A stretch of DNA of 23,803 nt from HGM10836 sp045580645. GTDB taxonomy: Bacteria; Bacillota_I; Bacilli_A; RF39; UBA660. Location of the stretch: assembly GCA_045580645.1 (NCBI GenBank), contig JAZNOG010000059.1, positions 1 through 23,803 of the forward strand, given 5' to 3'. The position numbers were made by a program, and so were the translations under genes. The notes under the pieces were generated by a model that saw nothing but the letters and a program-made list of their open reading frames with translations, did not search any database and had not been told where the DNA came from. Shown piece by piece: positions 1 to 7,696 of this stretch; the first letter of the stretch is position 1; each line of letters begins with the position of its first letter.

Positions 1-2
1 TG

Positions 3-3000
3 TTTTGTGATAGATTAATATTTGATAATAATCACTATATTGAAGTATATAACAAACAAGAAAGTATTACTGCAAATAATATAATTGATAAGATAAATGA
101 ATATTTTTTATCATATGGATTTAAAAATAAACTTAGTATTAAAGAAAACTTTGAAAAGAGTGAAGAAATAAAAAAAGAAATTAGCATGGATTTAGAAATA
201 AAGGAAAGCTTTTTAAAAGCAAAACCTACCCAAAATTCTTCCTCTAATAGTAAAGGAAAAACAGTTGTTTTAGAGGAAAATGTTCTTCTTGGAAAGAAAG
301 TAAAAGGTGATATTACATCTCTTTCTGAAATAACATATGAAATGGATAATATAACAGTAGAAGTAAATGTATTTGGAGTTGTCCCTTCTACTAAAAAAGA
401 TTTTTTCTCTATTACCCTTAAAATAACAGATTTTAATACAAGTATGTATGCAAGAATCTTTGTAAATAGCAGTGAGGTATATGATGCAATTCTTGGAAAA
501 CTAAAAGAAGGAATGTGGCTACGTATAAATGGATATGTAAAAAACAATAAATTTTATAATGATTTAGTTTTAAATGCTAGAAATATAGAAGTTATAGAAA
601 AAGAAGTAGAAGAAATAAAAGATGAAGCAACTGAAAAAAGAGTAGAACTTCATACCCATACAATGATGAGTCAAATGGATGGAGTTGTTACCTTAAAGGA
701 TTTAATAAAACGCGCTAAAGGGTGGGGACATAAAGCATTAGCAATAACAGATCACAATGCAATTCAAACCTTTCCAGAAGCTTTTCATTATATAGATGAT
801 AACTTTAAAATAATATATGGCGTAGAACTAAACATGATAGACGATGATTTGGATTTAGTTTTAAGACCAGATGATTCTTTATTGCTTGAAAACACCTATG
901 TAGTGTTTGACTTTGAAACAACAGGATTTAATGCAGGAGGAGGAGACTCTATTATTGAAGTTGGAGCAGTAAAACTATGTAATGGTGAAATAATTGATAG
1001 GTTTGATAGACTTATAAATCCAGGAAAGCCTCTTGCTAAACATATTTCAGAACTTACAAATATAACAGATGAAATGCTTAAAGACTGTGATAATGAAGAA
1101 AATACAATAAAAGAATTTATAGAGTGGACCAAAAATCTTCCAATGGTTGCCCATAATGCTAAGTTTGATGCCTCATTCCTAGAAATGGCTTATAAAAAAT
1201 ATAACTTAGGAGAATATAAAAATACCCTTATAGATACACTTCAATTATCTAGAGCAATGGAACCTAATCAAGGAAGACACTCTTTATCTGCACTTGTTAA
1301 AAGATACGAAGTTCCTTTTGAAGAAGATGCCCACCATAGAGCAGATTACGATGCCGAAGCAACCGCTAAAATATTTCATAAAATGCTTTTAAAACTTGAC
1401 ATTAGAAAAATAGAAAAAGTATCACAAATAGATGAATTAGTTTCTAAAGAAGACATTCATAAATTTGGAGAATTATACCATATAAATTTACTTGTTAAAA
1501 ATCAAACAGGATTAAAAAACTTATTTAAATTGGTATCATATGCAAATACTAAGTATTTATATAAAACACCTAGAATACTAAGAAGCGTGGTAGAAAAACA
1601 CAAAGAAGGGCTTTTAATCGGAAGTAGCTGCGCAAATGGTGAAATATTTCGTTTAGCAAGAAGTAAAAGCGAAGAAGAAATATCTGATTTAATGAATTTT
1701 TATGATTATATTGAAATACAACCACCTGAAGTTTATCATCATTTAATTGATTTAGAAGATTTTAAGAATGAATATGAACTTATAGAAAACATTAAAAAAA
1801 TTATCGTATGTGCTAAAAGTAAAGGAAAACTTGTATGCGCTACAGGTGATGTCCACCATCTAGATAGAAAAGATAAAATATATCGCGAAATAATAGTAAA
1901 TCAAAAAGTTCCAGGTGGAGGAAGACACCCATTAAATAGAAAAGATATAAAAAGTATTCCATCACAACACTTTAGAACTACCAATGAAATGCTTGAAGAT
2001 TTTAAATTCCTAGGAGAAGATCTTGCATATGAAATAGTAGTTTCTAATACTAATAAAATTAGTGATTTAATTGAAAATATAGAAATAATACCAGATACAA
2101 AAGGAGTTCCTTTCTCACCTAAGTTTGAAAATAGTGAAGAAACAATTAGAAACTTAGTCTATGAAAAAGCTCATAGTATTTATGGAGATAATTTGCCTAG
2201 CATAATTGAAGAAAGACTAGAAAGCGAACTTAATGGTATTATAAATGGAGGATTTGATACTATTTATTTAATCGCTCAACGATTAGTAAAAAAATCTAAT
2301 GACGACGGTTACGTAGTAGGTAGTCGTGGTTCGGTAGGATCTTCACTTGTTGCAACCATGCTTGGTATAACAGAAGTAAATCCTCTTCCTGCCCATTATG
2401 TTTGTCCAAAATGTAAGAAAAGTATTTTTGAAGAAAATGGAAAACTTTTCGGAGTAGATTATGCCTCAGGTTATGACCTTCCAGATAGAATCTGTGATTG
2501 CGGAGCCAAGTTTAATAAAGAAGGACAAGATATGCCGTTTGCAACATTCCTTGGATTTAATGCAGATAAAGTTCCAGATATAGACTTAAACTTTTCTGGA
2601 GATTATCAAGCAAGAGCTCACGAATATACAAAAGTATTATTCGGAGAAGATAATGTATATAGAGCCGGAACAATAGGAACCGTTGCCGAAAAAACAGCGT
2701 TTGGCTTTGTAAAAGGTTATTATGAAGATAGAGGAATAACAGGAATTAACCCTTTAGAGATTGAGCGTTTAGCAAAAGGCGTTACAGGAGTTAAAAGAAC
2801 AACAGGACAACACCCAGGTGGAATTGTAGTAGTTCCTGATTATAAAGAAATATTTGACTTTACACCATTTCAGTATCCAGCAGATACACTTGATGCAGAG
2901 TGGAGAACAACTCATTTTAATTATCACGACATAGAATCATGTTTATTAAAACTAGATATACTAGGACACGATAACCCAACAATATTTAAAATGTTACATG

Positions 3001-4025
3001 ATTTAACAGGAATTGATCCTTCATCTGTTCCAATGGATGATAAAGAAGTTATGAGTTTGTTTACTTCTACAAAAGCATTAGGTGTAACACCTGAGCAAAT
3101 ACAAAGTGATGTAGGTTGTGTAGGACTTCCTGAATTTACAAGATTTGTAATAGGAATAGTAGAAGAAACAAAACCAACTACCTTTGCAGAACTTGTAAAA
3201 ATATCAGGTTTATCACATGGGACCGATGTATGGAACGGAAATGCCCAAGAGTTAGTAAAAAATAATATATGCCCATTTAAAGAAGTTATTGGTTGTCGTG
3301 ATGATATTATGGTTTATTTATCAAATCACGGAATAAAACCACTTGATGCCTTTAAAATAATGGAACTTGTTCGTAAAGGAAAACAAAAGCAAGAAAAAGA
3401 AAAATGGGATAACTATAAAGCACTTCTTAAAGAAAACAATATACCAGATTGGTATATTGATTCATGCGATAAAATAAAATACATGTTTCCAAAAGCACAT
3501 GCTACAGCATATATAACCGCAGCATTTAGAATAGCATGGTTTAAAATAAATAGACCAATAGAATATTATGCAACTTTCTTTTCAGTAAAATGTTTCTCAT
3601 TTGATTTAGAATGTATGGAAATGGGATATGAAAAAATAAAAGAAAAACTAGATGATTTAAATAGTAGGAAATTCAGTTTAACTGTAAAAGAAACAGATTT
3701 AATATCAACTTTAGAAGTAGCGCTTGAAATGACCGCTAGAGGTTACAGTTTTGGAAGTATTGATTTATTGAAATCACACTCAATGAATTTTACAATTGAT
3801 GAAGATAAAAAAACATTAATACCACCTTTTAGAGCTTTAGACGGTTTAGGTGATGTAGTTGCTAAAAACATAATAGAAGAAAGAGAAAAAGGAGAATTTA
3901 TTAGTATTGAAGACTTGCAAAAAAGAGCAAAAATATCAGGCACGCTTATAGAAAATATGCGTCTTATGGGAATACTAAAAAATCTTCCTGAATCCAGTCA
4001 ATTGTCACTATTTGATAATTTTTAA
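3..4025 (+). CDS. polC: DNA polymerase III PolC, 5'-truncated by the window
   Basis: Gram-positive replicative DNA polymerase III alpha subunit with built-in proofreading. The frame is open to the window edge, so 1340 residues are visible and roughly 100 N-terminal ones lie upstream. The first internal ATG (186) has no role as a start. Domain order in visible numbering: OB-fold region (~115-205); PHP domain with ELHTHT (~215) and ITDHN (~250); inserted DnaQ-type exonuclease beginning FDFETTG (~303) and ending with a HHRADYDAE block; second PHP part; Pol III core with a four-cysteine zinc site (CPKC, CDC), catalytic PDIDLNFSG (D859 and D861), GTIGTVAEKTAFG and GQHPGGIVV. A helix-hairpin-helix-like region follows. 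The protein ends in QLSLFDNF, a canonical beta-clamp binding motif. It matches PolC rather than DnaE because of the embedded exonuclease. No clear terminator follows. Confidence 0.98.
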   Translation, partial: FCDRLIFDNNHYIEVYNKQESITANNIIDKINEYFLSYGFKNKLSIKENFEKSEEIKKEISMDLEIKESFLKAKPTQNSSSNSKGKTVVLEENVLLGKKVKGDITSLSEITYEMDNITVEVNVFGVVPSTKKDFFSITLKITDFNTSMYARIFVNSSEVYDAILGKLKEGMWLRINGYVKNNKFYNDLVLNARNIEVIEKEVEEIKDEATEKRVELHTHTMMSQMDGVVTLKDLIKRAKGWGHKALAITDHNAIQTFPEAFHYIDDNFKIIYGVELNMIDDDLDLVLRPDDSLLLENTYVVFDFETTGFNAGGGDSIIEVGAVKLCNGEIIDRFDRLINPGKPLAKHISELTNITDEMLKDCDNEENTIKEFIEWTKNLPMVAHNAKFDASFLEMAYKKYNLGEYKNTLIDTLQLSRAMEPNQGRHSLSALVKRYEVPFEEDAHHRADYDAEATAKIFHKMLLKLDIRKIEKVSQIDELVSKEDIHKFGELYHINLLVKNQTGLKNLFKLVSYANTKYLYKTPRILRSVVEKHKEGLLIGSSCANGEIFRLARSKSEEEISDLMNFYDYIEIQPPEVYHHLIDLEDFKNEYELIENIKKIIVCAKSKGKLVCATGDVHHLDRKDKIYREIIVNQKVPGGGRHPLNRKDIKSIPSQHFRTTNEMLEDFKFLGEDLAYEIVVSNTNKISDLIENIEIIPDTKGVPFSPKFENSEETIRNLVYEKAHSIYGDNLPSIIEERLESELNGIINGGFDTIYLIAQRLVKKSNDDGYVVGSRGSVGSSLVATMLGITEVNPLPAHYVCPKCKKSIFEENGKLFGVDYASGYDLPDRICDCGAKFNKEGQDMPFATFLGFNADKVPDIDLNFSGDYQARAHEYTKVLFGEDNVYRAGTIGTVAEKTAFGFVKGYYEDRGITGINPLEIERLAKGVTGVKRTTGQHPGGIVVVPDYKEIFDFTPFQYPADTLDAEWRTTHFNYHDIESCLLKLDILGHDNPTIFKMLHDLTGIDPSSVPMDDKEVMSLFTSTKALGVTPEQIQSDVGCVGLPEFTRFVIGIVEETKPTTFAELVKISGLSHGTDVWNGNAQELVKNNICPFKEVIGCRDDIMVYLSNHGIKPLDAFKIMELVRKGKQKQEKEKWDNYKALLKENNIPDWYIDSCDKIKYMFPKAHATAYITAAFRIAWFKINRPIEYYATFFSVKCFSFDLECMEMGYEKIKEKLDDLNSRKFSLTVKETDLISTLEVALEMTARGYSFGSIDLLKSHSMNFTIDEDKKTLIPPFRALDGLGDVVAKNIIEEREKGEFISIEDLQKRAKISGTLIENMRLMGILKNLPESSQLSLFDNF

Positions 4026-4034
4026 TCATTTAAC

Positions 4035-4062
4035 GTGTCAAGTTCAATTTTATTATTGACAC
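4035..4062. repeat. 7-bp inverted repeat overlapping the -35 box
   Basis: GTGTCAA (4035-4041) and TTGACAC (4056-4062) are perfect inverted copies separated by 14 bases. The right arm contains the complete -35 hexamer of the promoter for the surface-protein pair. No T-run follows, so it is a poor terminator for polC. An operator for a dimeric repressor is possible, but so is chance. Confidence 0.5.
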
Positions 4063-4084
4063 ATTTAAAACGCTTTTGTATAAT
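4056..4084 (+). promoter_or_regulatory. Consensus sigma-A promoter of the SipW-type protein pair
   Basis: TTGACA (4056-4061), a 17-base spacer and TATAAT (4079-4084) match the sigma-A consensus at all twelve hexamer positions. The predicted start is near 4091, giving a leader of about 27 bases with the AGAAGGAGG ribosome binding site at 4101-4109. It is the strongest promoter in the window, suggesting abundant expression of the two genes that follow. Confidence 0.88.
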
Positions 4085-4117
4085 TAATTTATAAGATAAT
4101 AGAAGGAGGAAATAAAA

Positions 4118-4723
4118 ATGGAAGAAAGCAAAAAACAAAGCAAAATCATTTTTGCAGTTATAGGTGTAGCGATATTATTGACACTTACTGTAGGTTTATC
4201 ATTTGCTATTTATAGCTTTGACAAAACAGGTGGAGAAAACGTAATTACTACAGGTAGTGTTAGTATGTCATTTACAGAATCTACTAATGTAATTGATATT
4301 ACAAATGCTTTACCAGTTCAAAATGTTGCAAATGCTAAACAATCAGAAGAATTCTTTGAATTTACTATTGAAACTTCAGCAACTGATAAAATGAATATAC
4401 CTTATACTGTAACTATTAATGAGGTGGCACTTGATAGTGGTTATACTACTATTGGACAATCAAATGTTCATTTATATTTAACAAAATTAAGTGGTTCAAC
4501 TGAAGCAACACCTGCATTAATTGATAATACTGCTAATACTGTTTTAAATGGATCAACTTCAGGAACACTATTAACTAACACTCATGAACATCTTGCTGCT
4601 GGTCAAATATCTACAACTTATAGATTAAGAATGTGGATTCCTTATTCAGTTGATGCTTCAAATTGGACTGCTGACACAAAACTTCAATACAAAGTAAGAA
4701 TTGATGTTTCAGGAACAGTTTAA
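4118..4723 (+). CDS. TasA-like surface protein with SipW-type signal peptide (first of pair)
   Basis: A 201-residue exported protein. A short basic head (MEESKKQSK) leads into a hydrophobic segment at ~9-31 ending FAIYSFD, then GGENVITTGSVSMSF and ITNALP. This matches the TasA/camelysin-like proteins processed by the SipW class of signal peptidase. The mature part is Ser/Thr/Asn-rich, beta-type and cysteine-free, as expected of a fibre or matrix subunit, and has no catalytic motif. The start follows AGAAGGAGG. The gene lies 33 bases before a paralogue sharing the signal-peptide pattern and NVI.TG...NALPV block, and the two are probably co-transcribed. No SipW peptidase or TapA-like anchor is in the window. 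The fibre role is inferred from family resemblance only. Confidence 0.75.
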   Translation: MEESKKQSKIIFAVIGVAILLTLTVGLSFAIYSFDKTGGENVITTGSVSMSFTESTNVIDITNALPVQNVANAKQSEEFFEFTIETSATDKMNIPYTVTINEVALDSGYTTIGQSNVHLYLTKLSGSTEATPALIDNTANTVLNGSTSGTLLTNTHEHLAAGQISTTYRLRMWIPYSVDASNWTADTKLQYKVRIDVSGTV

Positions 4724-4756
4724 TAATTTTAATAATTAAGAAAGGAGATATATAAA

Positions 4757-5458
4757 ATGGAACAAAATAAAAAAACATTAATGTTATCATTAGTAGCAGT
4801 TTTAGTTTTAGTTGGTTCTGTTATTGGAGTTGCTTATGCAATGTTTAGCTTCTCTGCAACAGGAACTCAAACTAACGTAATTGAAACAGGTTATGTTACA
4901 ATTAACTACGCTAATGAAAAAACAATTAGTTTATCAAATGCCCTTCCAGTTGCAGATAGTATTGGTGCTACTCAAACTGGAGAAGGTAAACAATTAACTT
5001 TTGACGTTGCGGCAACAATCAACGGAACAATGACAGTTAATTATGACTTACAACTTACAGGAATTATACCTGGTGCTACTTTAACAGAAGATAAAATTAA
5101 ATTTAGATTAGAAAAATCTACAGATGGAGGATCAAGCTATACTGATGTATTAGGTTCAGATACTACTGGTGTAAAAATATCAGACCGCGCAAGTAGTGCT
5201 GGTACTTATGCTAATGCTACAAATAATAGCACAGGAACTGGTGTAACTACTTATGCAATTGACTCAGGACAATTTAAACAAACTGCTACAGTTAAATATA
5301 GATTAACTGCTTGGGTTGATAGTTCATACCAATTAACAGTAGGAGACAAAGAAACTACTAATGGAACTGGAACTGTTACTCAATCTCAAGGAACTCAAAG
5401 AGAAACATTTAAATTTGCTGTAAAAGTTGTTGCAGGTCAAGCAAACCCAGAACAATAA
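4757..5458 (+). CDS. TasA-like surface protein with SipW-type signal peptide (second of pair)
   Basis: A 233-residue paralogue of the preceding protein. The signal segment spans ~7-28 and ends GVAYAMFSFS, followed by TNVIETGYVTINY and LSNALPVAD, so processing after AYA is plausible. The mature region is rich in Thr, Ser, Gly and Asn, with no cysteine, tryptophan only near the C-terminus, and Thr/Gly-rich loops around 150-170 and 200-210. It is preceded by a strong AAAGGAGA site and followed by a clean terminator at 5471, closing a two-gene unit. Codon choice in both genes (frequent GCT, ACT, GTT) looks more biased than in neighbours, consistent with high expression. The product is likely an extracellular fibre or surface-layer component, with the exact role unknown. 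Confidence 0.75.
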   Translation: MEQNKKTLMLSLVAVLVLVGSVIGVAYAMFSFSATGTQTNVIETGYVTINYANEKTISLSNALPVADSIGATQTGEGKQLTFDVAATINGTMTVNYDLQLTGIIPGATLTEDKIKFRLEKSTDGGSSYTDVLGSDTTGVKISDRASSAGTYANATNNSTGTGVTTYAIDSGQFKQTATVKYRLTAWVDSSYQLTVGDKETTNGTGTVTQSQGTQRETFKFAVKVVAGQANPEQ

Positions 5459-5470
5459 TTTAAGAATATA

Positions 5471-5497
5471 AAGCAGAAATATCTGCTTTTTTCTTTT
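5471..5497 (+). terminator. Intrinsic terminator after the surface-protein pair
   Basis: AAGCAGA (5471-5477) and TCTGCTT (5482-5488) form a 7-bp stem around a 4-base loop, with a T-rich tail running to about 5497. It separates the pair from the ddl promoter. Confidence 0.85.
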
Positions 5498-5523
5498 GTT
5501 TACACATAAAAATACTTATTTTC

Positions 5524-5552
5524 TTGAATAATAAAGACTATTTTGATATACT
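5524..5552 (+). promoter_or_regulatory. ddl promoter, extended -10
   Basis: TTGAAT (5524-5529), a 17-base spacer and TATACT (5547-5552) preceded by TGA form an extended -10 promoter. Transcription would begin near 5559. This shows that a possible TTG start at 5524, in frame with ddl, lies upstream of the transcript. Confidence 0.75.
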
Positions 5553-5580
5553 TAATATGGTATACGAGAGGAGTATAGAT

Positions 5581-6741
5581 ATGAGAATAAATATTGGTGT
5601 TATTTTTGGAGGAAAAAGCGTTGAACACGAAATAAGTATTATTTCAGCAGTTGAAGCAATGGGGTATTTAGATGAAAATAAATATAACATAATTCCAATT
5701 TATATAGATAAAGAAAATAATTGGTGGACTGGTATGCATCTTAAAGATATAGTAAATTATAGAGATATTGCATTAGTAAAAAGATATGCTAAAAAAGTTG
5801 CACTTATAAAACATGATAATAGAATAATTTTACAATCATTAGGATTTATGAAAAAAAACCTATACGTAATAGATTTAGTTATGCCTATAGGCCATGGACC
5901 ATATATGGAAGATGGATCAATTCAAGGATATTTAAATATACTTGATATTCCTTATGTAGGGCCAGAAGTTTTACCTGCAGCAATCGGACAAGATAAAGTC
6001 ATCATGAAACAACTTTTAGAGTTCAACAACATACCTGTAACTAATTACACTTGGTGGACTGATAAAGAATTTCAAAAAGATAAAAAAGGATGCTTAGAAA
6101 AAATTTCTAATTTAAAATATCCATTATATGTAAAACCAGCATCACTTGGTTCATCAATTGGTATTAGCAAAGTAGAAAACGAAACATCTTTGCTTACGGC
6201 CATTAAAAATGTATTCAAATATGATAGAAAAATTATAATAGAAGAAGCAATAAAAAATGTAAAAGAAGTAAATATAAGTGTTTTAGGAGATTTTGAAAAA
6301 ACAGAAGTAAGCGGTATCGAAGAAATAAATTGCTCGGGAGAATTTTATTCATTTAAAGAAAAATATGTAGAAAATTATTCAAAAACAGTTACATCATCTA
6401 GAAAAACAAAACCAATTTTGTCAAAAGAAATGCTTGAAGACTTAAAAAGATATGCAAAAGAAACATTTAAAATATTAAATGGAAAAGGTGTTGCAAGGAT
6501 TGATTTCTTAATAGATGACAAAAACAAAACTATTTACGTAAATGAAATAAATACAATTCCAGGTTCATTATCAGGATATTTATGGTTAGAAAAGAAAAAA
6601 CCACAAAGTGAACTTTTAGAAGATTTAATTAAAATAGCAATAGATAATTATAAAGAAAAACAAAAATTATCATTGTCACTACCGGGTAATTTACTTGAAG
6701 GATATGATATATTAAACGGAAACAAAGTAAAGAAAAAATAA
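5581..6741 (+). CDS. ddl: D-alanine--D-alanine ligase family protein
   Basis: ATP-grasp ligase joining two D-alanines for the peptidoglycan stem peptide, in the cytoplasm. It has 386 residues from ATG 5581, which follows GAGAGGAG; an upstream in-frame TTG lies inside the promoter. Family motifs: GGKSVEHEIS (9-18, first-substrate site), HGPYMEDGSIQG, YVKPASLGSSIG (nucleotide-binding loop), VNEINTIPGS (320-329, metal ligands E322 and N324). The omega loop reads FYSFKEKY, keeping the Lys-Tyr pair (K261, Y262) that favours D-Ala over D-Lac. The segment after the metal ligands is PGSLSGYLW instead of the usual PGFT/PGMT type, and the Pro-Ala after the omega loop is missing. These mark a divergent subfamily, so the second substrate is less certain than the fold. 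It ends in a bidirectional terminator. Confidence 0.88.
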   Translation: MRINIGVIFGGKSVEHEISIISAVEAMGYLDENKYNIIPIYIDKENNWWTGMHLKDIVNYRDIALVKRYAKKVALIKHDNRIILQSLGFMKKNLYVIDLVMPIGHGPYMEDGSIQGYLNILDIPYVGPEVLPAAIGQDKVIMKQLLEFNNIPVTNYTWWTDKEFQKDKKGCLEKISNLKYPLYVKPASLGSSIGISKVENETSLLTAIKNVFKYDRKIIIEEAIKNVKEVNISVLGDFEKTEVSGIEEINCSGEFYSFKEKYVENYSKTVTSSRKTKPILSKEMLEDLKRYAKETFKILNGKGVARIDFLIDDKNKTIYVNEINTIPGSLSGYLWLEKKKPQSELLEDLIKIAIDNYKEKQKLSLSLPGNLLEGYDILNGNKVKKK

Positions 6742-6772
6742 AGTGAAATTTCACTTTATTTTTATTTTTTCA
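6736..6772. terminator. Bidirectional terminator between ddl and the DUF192 gene
   Basis: A perfect 26-base palindrome (arms 6736-6748 and 6749-6761, core AAAGTGAAATTTCACTTT) starts just before the ddl stop codon and is followed by T-rich sequence. The minus strand also has a T-rich exit, and the palindrome overlaps the end of the minus-strand gene, so it can serve both genes. Confidence 0.8.
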
Positions 6773-7062
6773 TTTAATTTCAAATATTTTGCTGTATTTA
6801 AAGGCATCTCTAAAGTAATTTTTGCATTTTTGTGATAAATAATCTTATTTTTATATACACTTTCTTTTAATAAAACAACCTTATTATCTTTATCTAGCAT
6901 ACAAACATCAATGTTTTGTTTCATAAAAAACGTATGTATACTAGAACAATTTTTAAATACATAAATTTTATCTATTTTTTTCTTTTTAAACATTAAACCA
7001 ATAAATTTATCTTTAATGTTTTTACAAATTATTATTCCATATTCTTTATTATTTATTATCAT
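6751..7062 (-). CDS. DUF192 family protein
   Basis: A small soluble protein of 103 residues resembling DUF192/COG1430. Near the N-terminus it has KFIGLMFKKK, matching the family's R..GLM motif. The centre, IHTFFMKQNIDVCML, corresponds to the W/FMKNT..PLDI signature, with the Asn-Thr replaced by Gln-Asn. The end ALEMP-like block (KITLEMPLNTAKYL) matches the family's E.P.G.....G region in a degenerate form. There is no signal peptide, although many relatives have one. The start is set at ATG 7062, which has a GAAGTG site 7 bases upstream; GTG 7071 is an in-frame alternative. Biochemical function of the family is unknown. It is divergent from the pilus operon and convergent with ddl. Confidence 0.7.
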   Translation of the reverse strand: MIINNKEYGIIICKNIKDKFIGLMFKKKKIDKIYVFKNCSSIHTFFMKQNIDVCMLDKDNKVVLLKESVYKNKIIYHKNAKITLEMPLNTAKYLKLNEKIKIK

Positions 7063-7080
7063 TCTTATCACTTCAAATTT

Positions 7081-7109
7081 ATTTTAATATATTACATACA
7101 TTTAGTAAA
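7081..7109 (-). promoter_or_regulatory. Candidate promoter for the DUF192 gene
   Basis: On the minus strand, TTTACT (7109-7104), a 17-base spacer and TAAAAT (7086-7081) lie just upstream of the gene. The leader would be very short. This is a moderate match in a very AT-rich background. Confidence 0.45.
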
Positions 7110-7116
7110 TACTAAC

Positions 7117-7145
7117 TTGACTTTTGTCCTAAAAAATTATAAAAT
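7117..7145 (+). promoter_or_regulatory. Promoter of the Tad/Flp pilus operon
   Basis: TTGACT (7117-7122), a 17-base spacer and TAAAAT (7140-7145) sit 25 bases before the pilin ATG, back-to-back with the promoter for the divergent DUF192 gene. No other good promoter is evident before 11889, so it probably drives the whole operon. Confidence 0.65.
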
Positions 7146-7170
7146 TAATGTAGGAAAATAGGTGGTTTGT

Positions 7171-7365
7171 ATGAAAAAAATAAATCAAAAAGGACAAGCT
7201 TTAGTAGAATATGTTTTAATCATTGCTCTTATTAGCGTTGTAGCAGTAGCAGCTGTTACGCTTTTAGGAGGAACATTAAAAGATAAAATAACAGAAGCTT
7301 CTTGTAATATCGTTGGAGAAGAGTTTGTTAAAGGCGAAAAGTCTGGAGAAGGTTATTGCAAATAA
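7171..7365 (+). CDS. flp: Flp-type pilin
   Basis: The major subunit of a Tad/Flp (type IVb) pilus, 64 residues. The leader MKKINQKG is followed by QALVEYVLIIALISVVAVAA: a prepilin peptidase site after Gly8, Glu at +5 and the hydrophobic assembly helix, all diagnostic of Flp pilins. The mature pilin would be about 56 residues. Its C-terminal part has two cysteines (in ASCN and GYCK), which could form a disulphide once outside the cell. The start is ATG 7171, preceded by AGGTGG; an upstream GTG at 7162 lies inside that ribosome site. It is the first gene of the pilus operon, and the next ATG begins one base after its stop codon. The processing peptidase is not in the window. Confidence 0.93.
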   Translation: MKKINQKGQALVEYVLIIALISVVAVAAVTLLGGTLKDKITEASCNIVGEEFVKGEKSGEGYCK

Positions 7366-7366
7366 A

Positions 7367-7696
7367 ATGAAAAACAAAAAAGGACAGGCCTTAATTGAGT
7401 TTGTTTTGATTATTCCCATCATCTTATTAGCGCTTCTTGCAATAATTGATTTTTCCATGGTTTTTTATAACAAGAATCATTTAGAAGGAGTATTAAATGA
7501 TTCTATTACTTATGTTCTAAATGGAAAAACAAGTTCAGAAATTAAAGAGTTAATCGACGATGAAGATATCAAACTTTCTATTACATTTGAAGAAGAAATA
7601 GTCAAAGTAAAACTTACTAAAGAAGTAGATTTAATATCACCATTTTTCAAGTCTAATTTTAATATTGAAACAGAAAGAGCTGTTATATATGAATAA
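7367..7696 (+). CDS. tadE: TadE-like minor pseudopilin
   Basis: A 109-residue protein with the leader MKNKKG followed by QALIEFVLIIPIILLALLAIIDF. It has a prepilin-peptidase site, Glu at +5 and the alternating hydrophobic helix ending in D-F typical of TadE-like pseudopilins. The remaining ~75 residues form a small soluble domain rich in Glu and Lys. The start at 7367 directly follows the flp stop codon and has no good ribosome site of its own, suggesting translational coupling. The frame extends upstream to an ATG at 7313, but that would give an N-terminus buried in flp and misplace the leader. Likely a minor or initiating pilus component. Confidence 0.85.
   Translation: MKNKKGQALIEFVLIIPIILLALLAIIDFSMVFYNKNHLEGVLNDSITYVLNGKTSSEIKELIDDEDIKLSITFEEEIVKVKLTKEVDLISPFFKSNFNIETERAVIYE

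Noticed and set aside
186..188. ATG 186 as the polC start
   Set aside because: The same frame is open to the window edge without a stop, no ribosome site precedes the ATG, and PolC needs its N-terminal domain. The gene is cut by the window.
896..1132. Antisense frames inside polC and other genes
   Set aside because: They have no ribosome sites or promoters and mirror the codon pattern of the strong sense genes, so I treat them as shadows.
4035..4062. Intrinsic terminator for polC
   Set aside because: The stem is only 7 bp with a 14-base loop and no T-run, and it contains the next promoter's -35.
5524..5580. TTG 5524 as the ddl start, adding 19 residues
   Set aside because: That codon is the -35 hexamer of a good extended -10 promoter, and ATG 5581 has a proper ribosome site and the typical family N-terminus.
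7313..7366. Upstream extension of the TadE-like frame into flp
   Set aside because: It would put 18 non-leader residues before the prepilin leader and lies in a different frame of the flp coding region.
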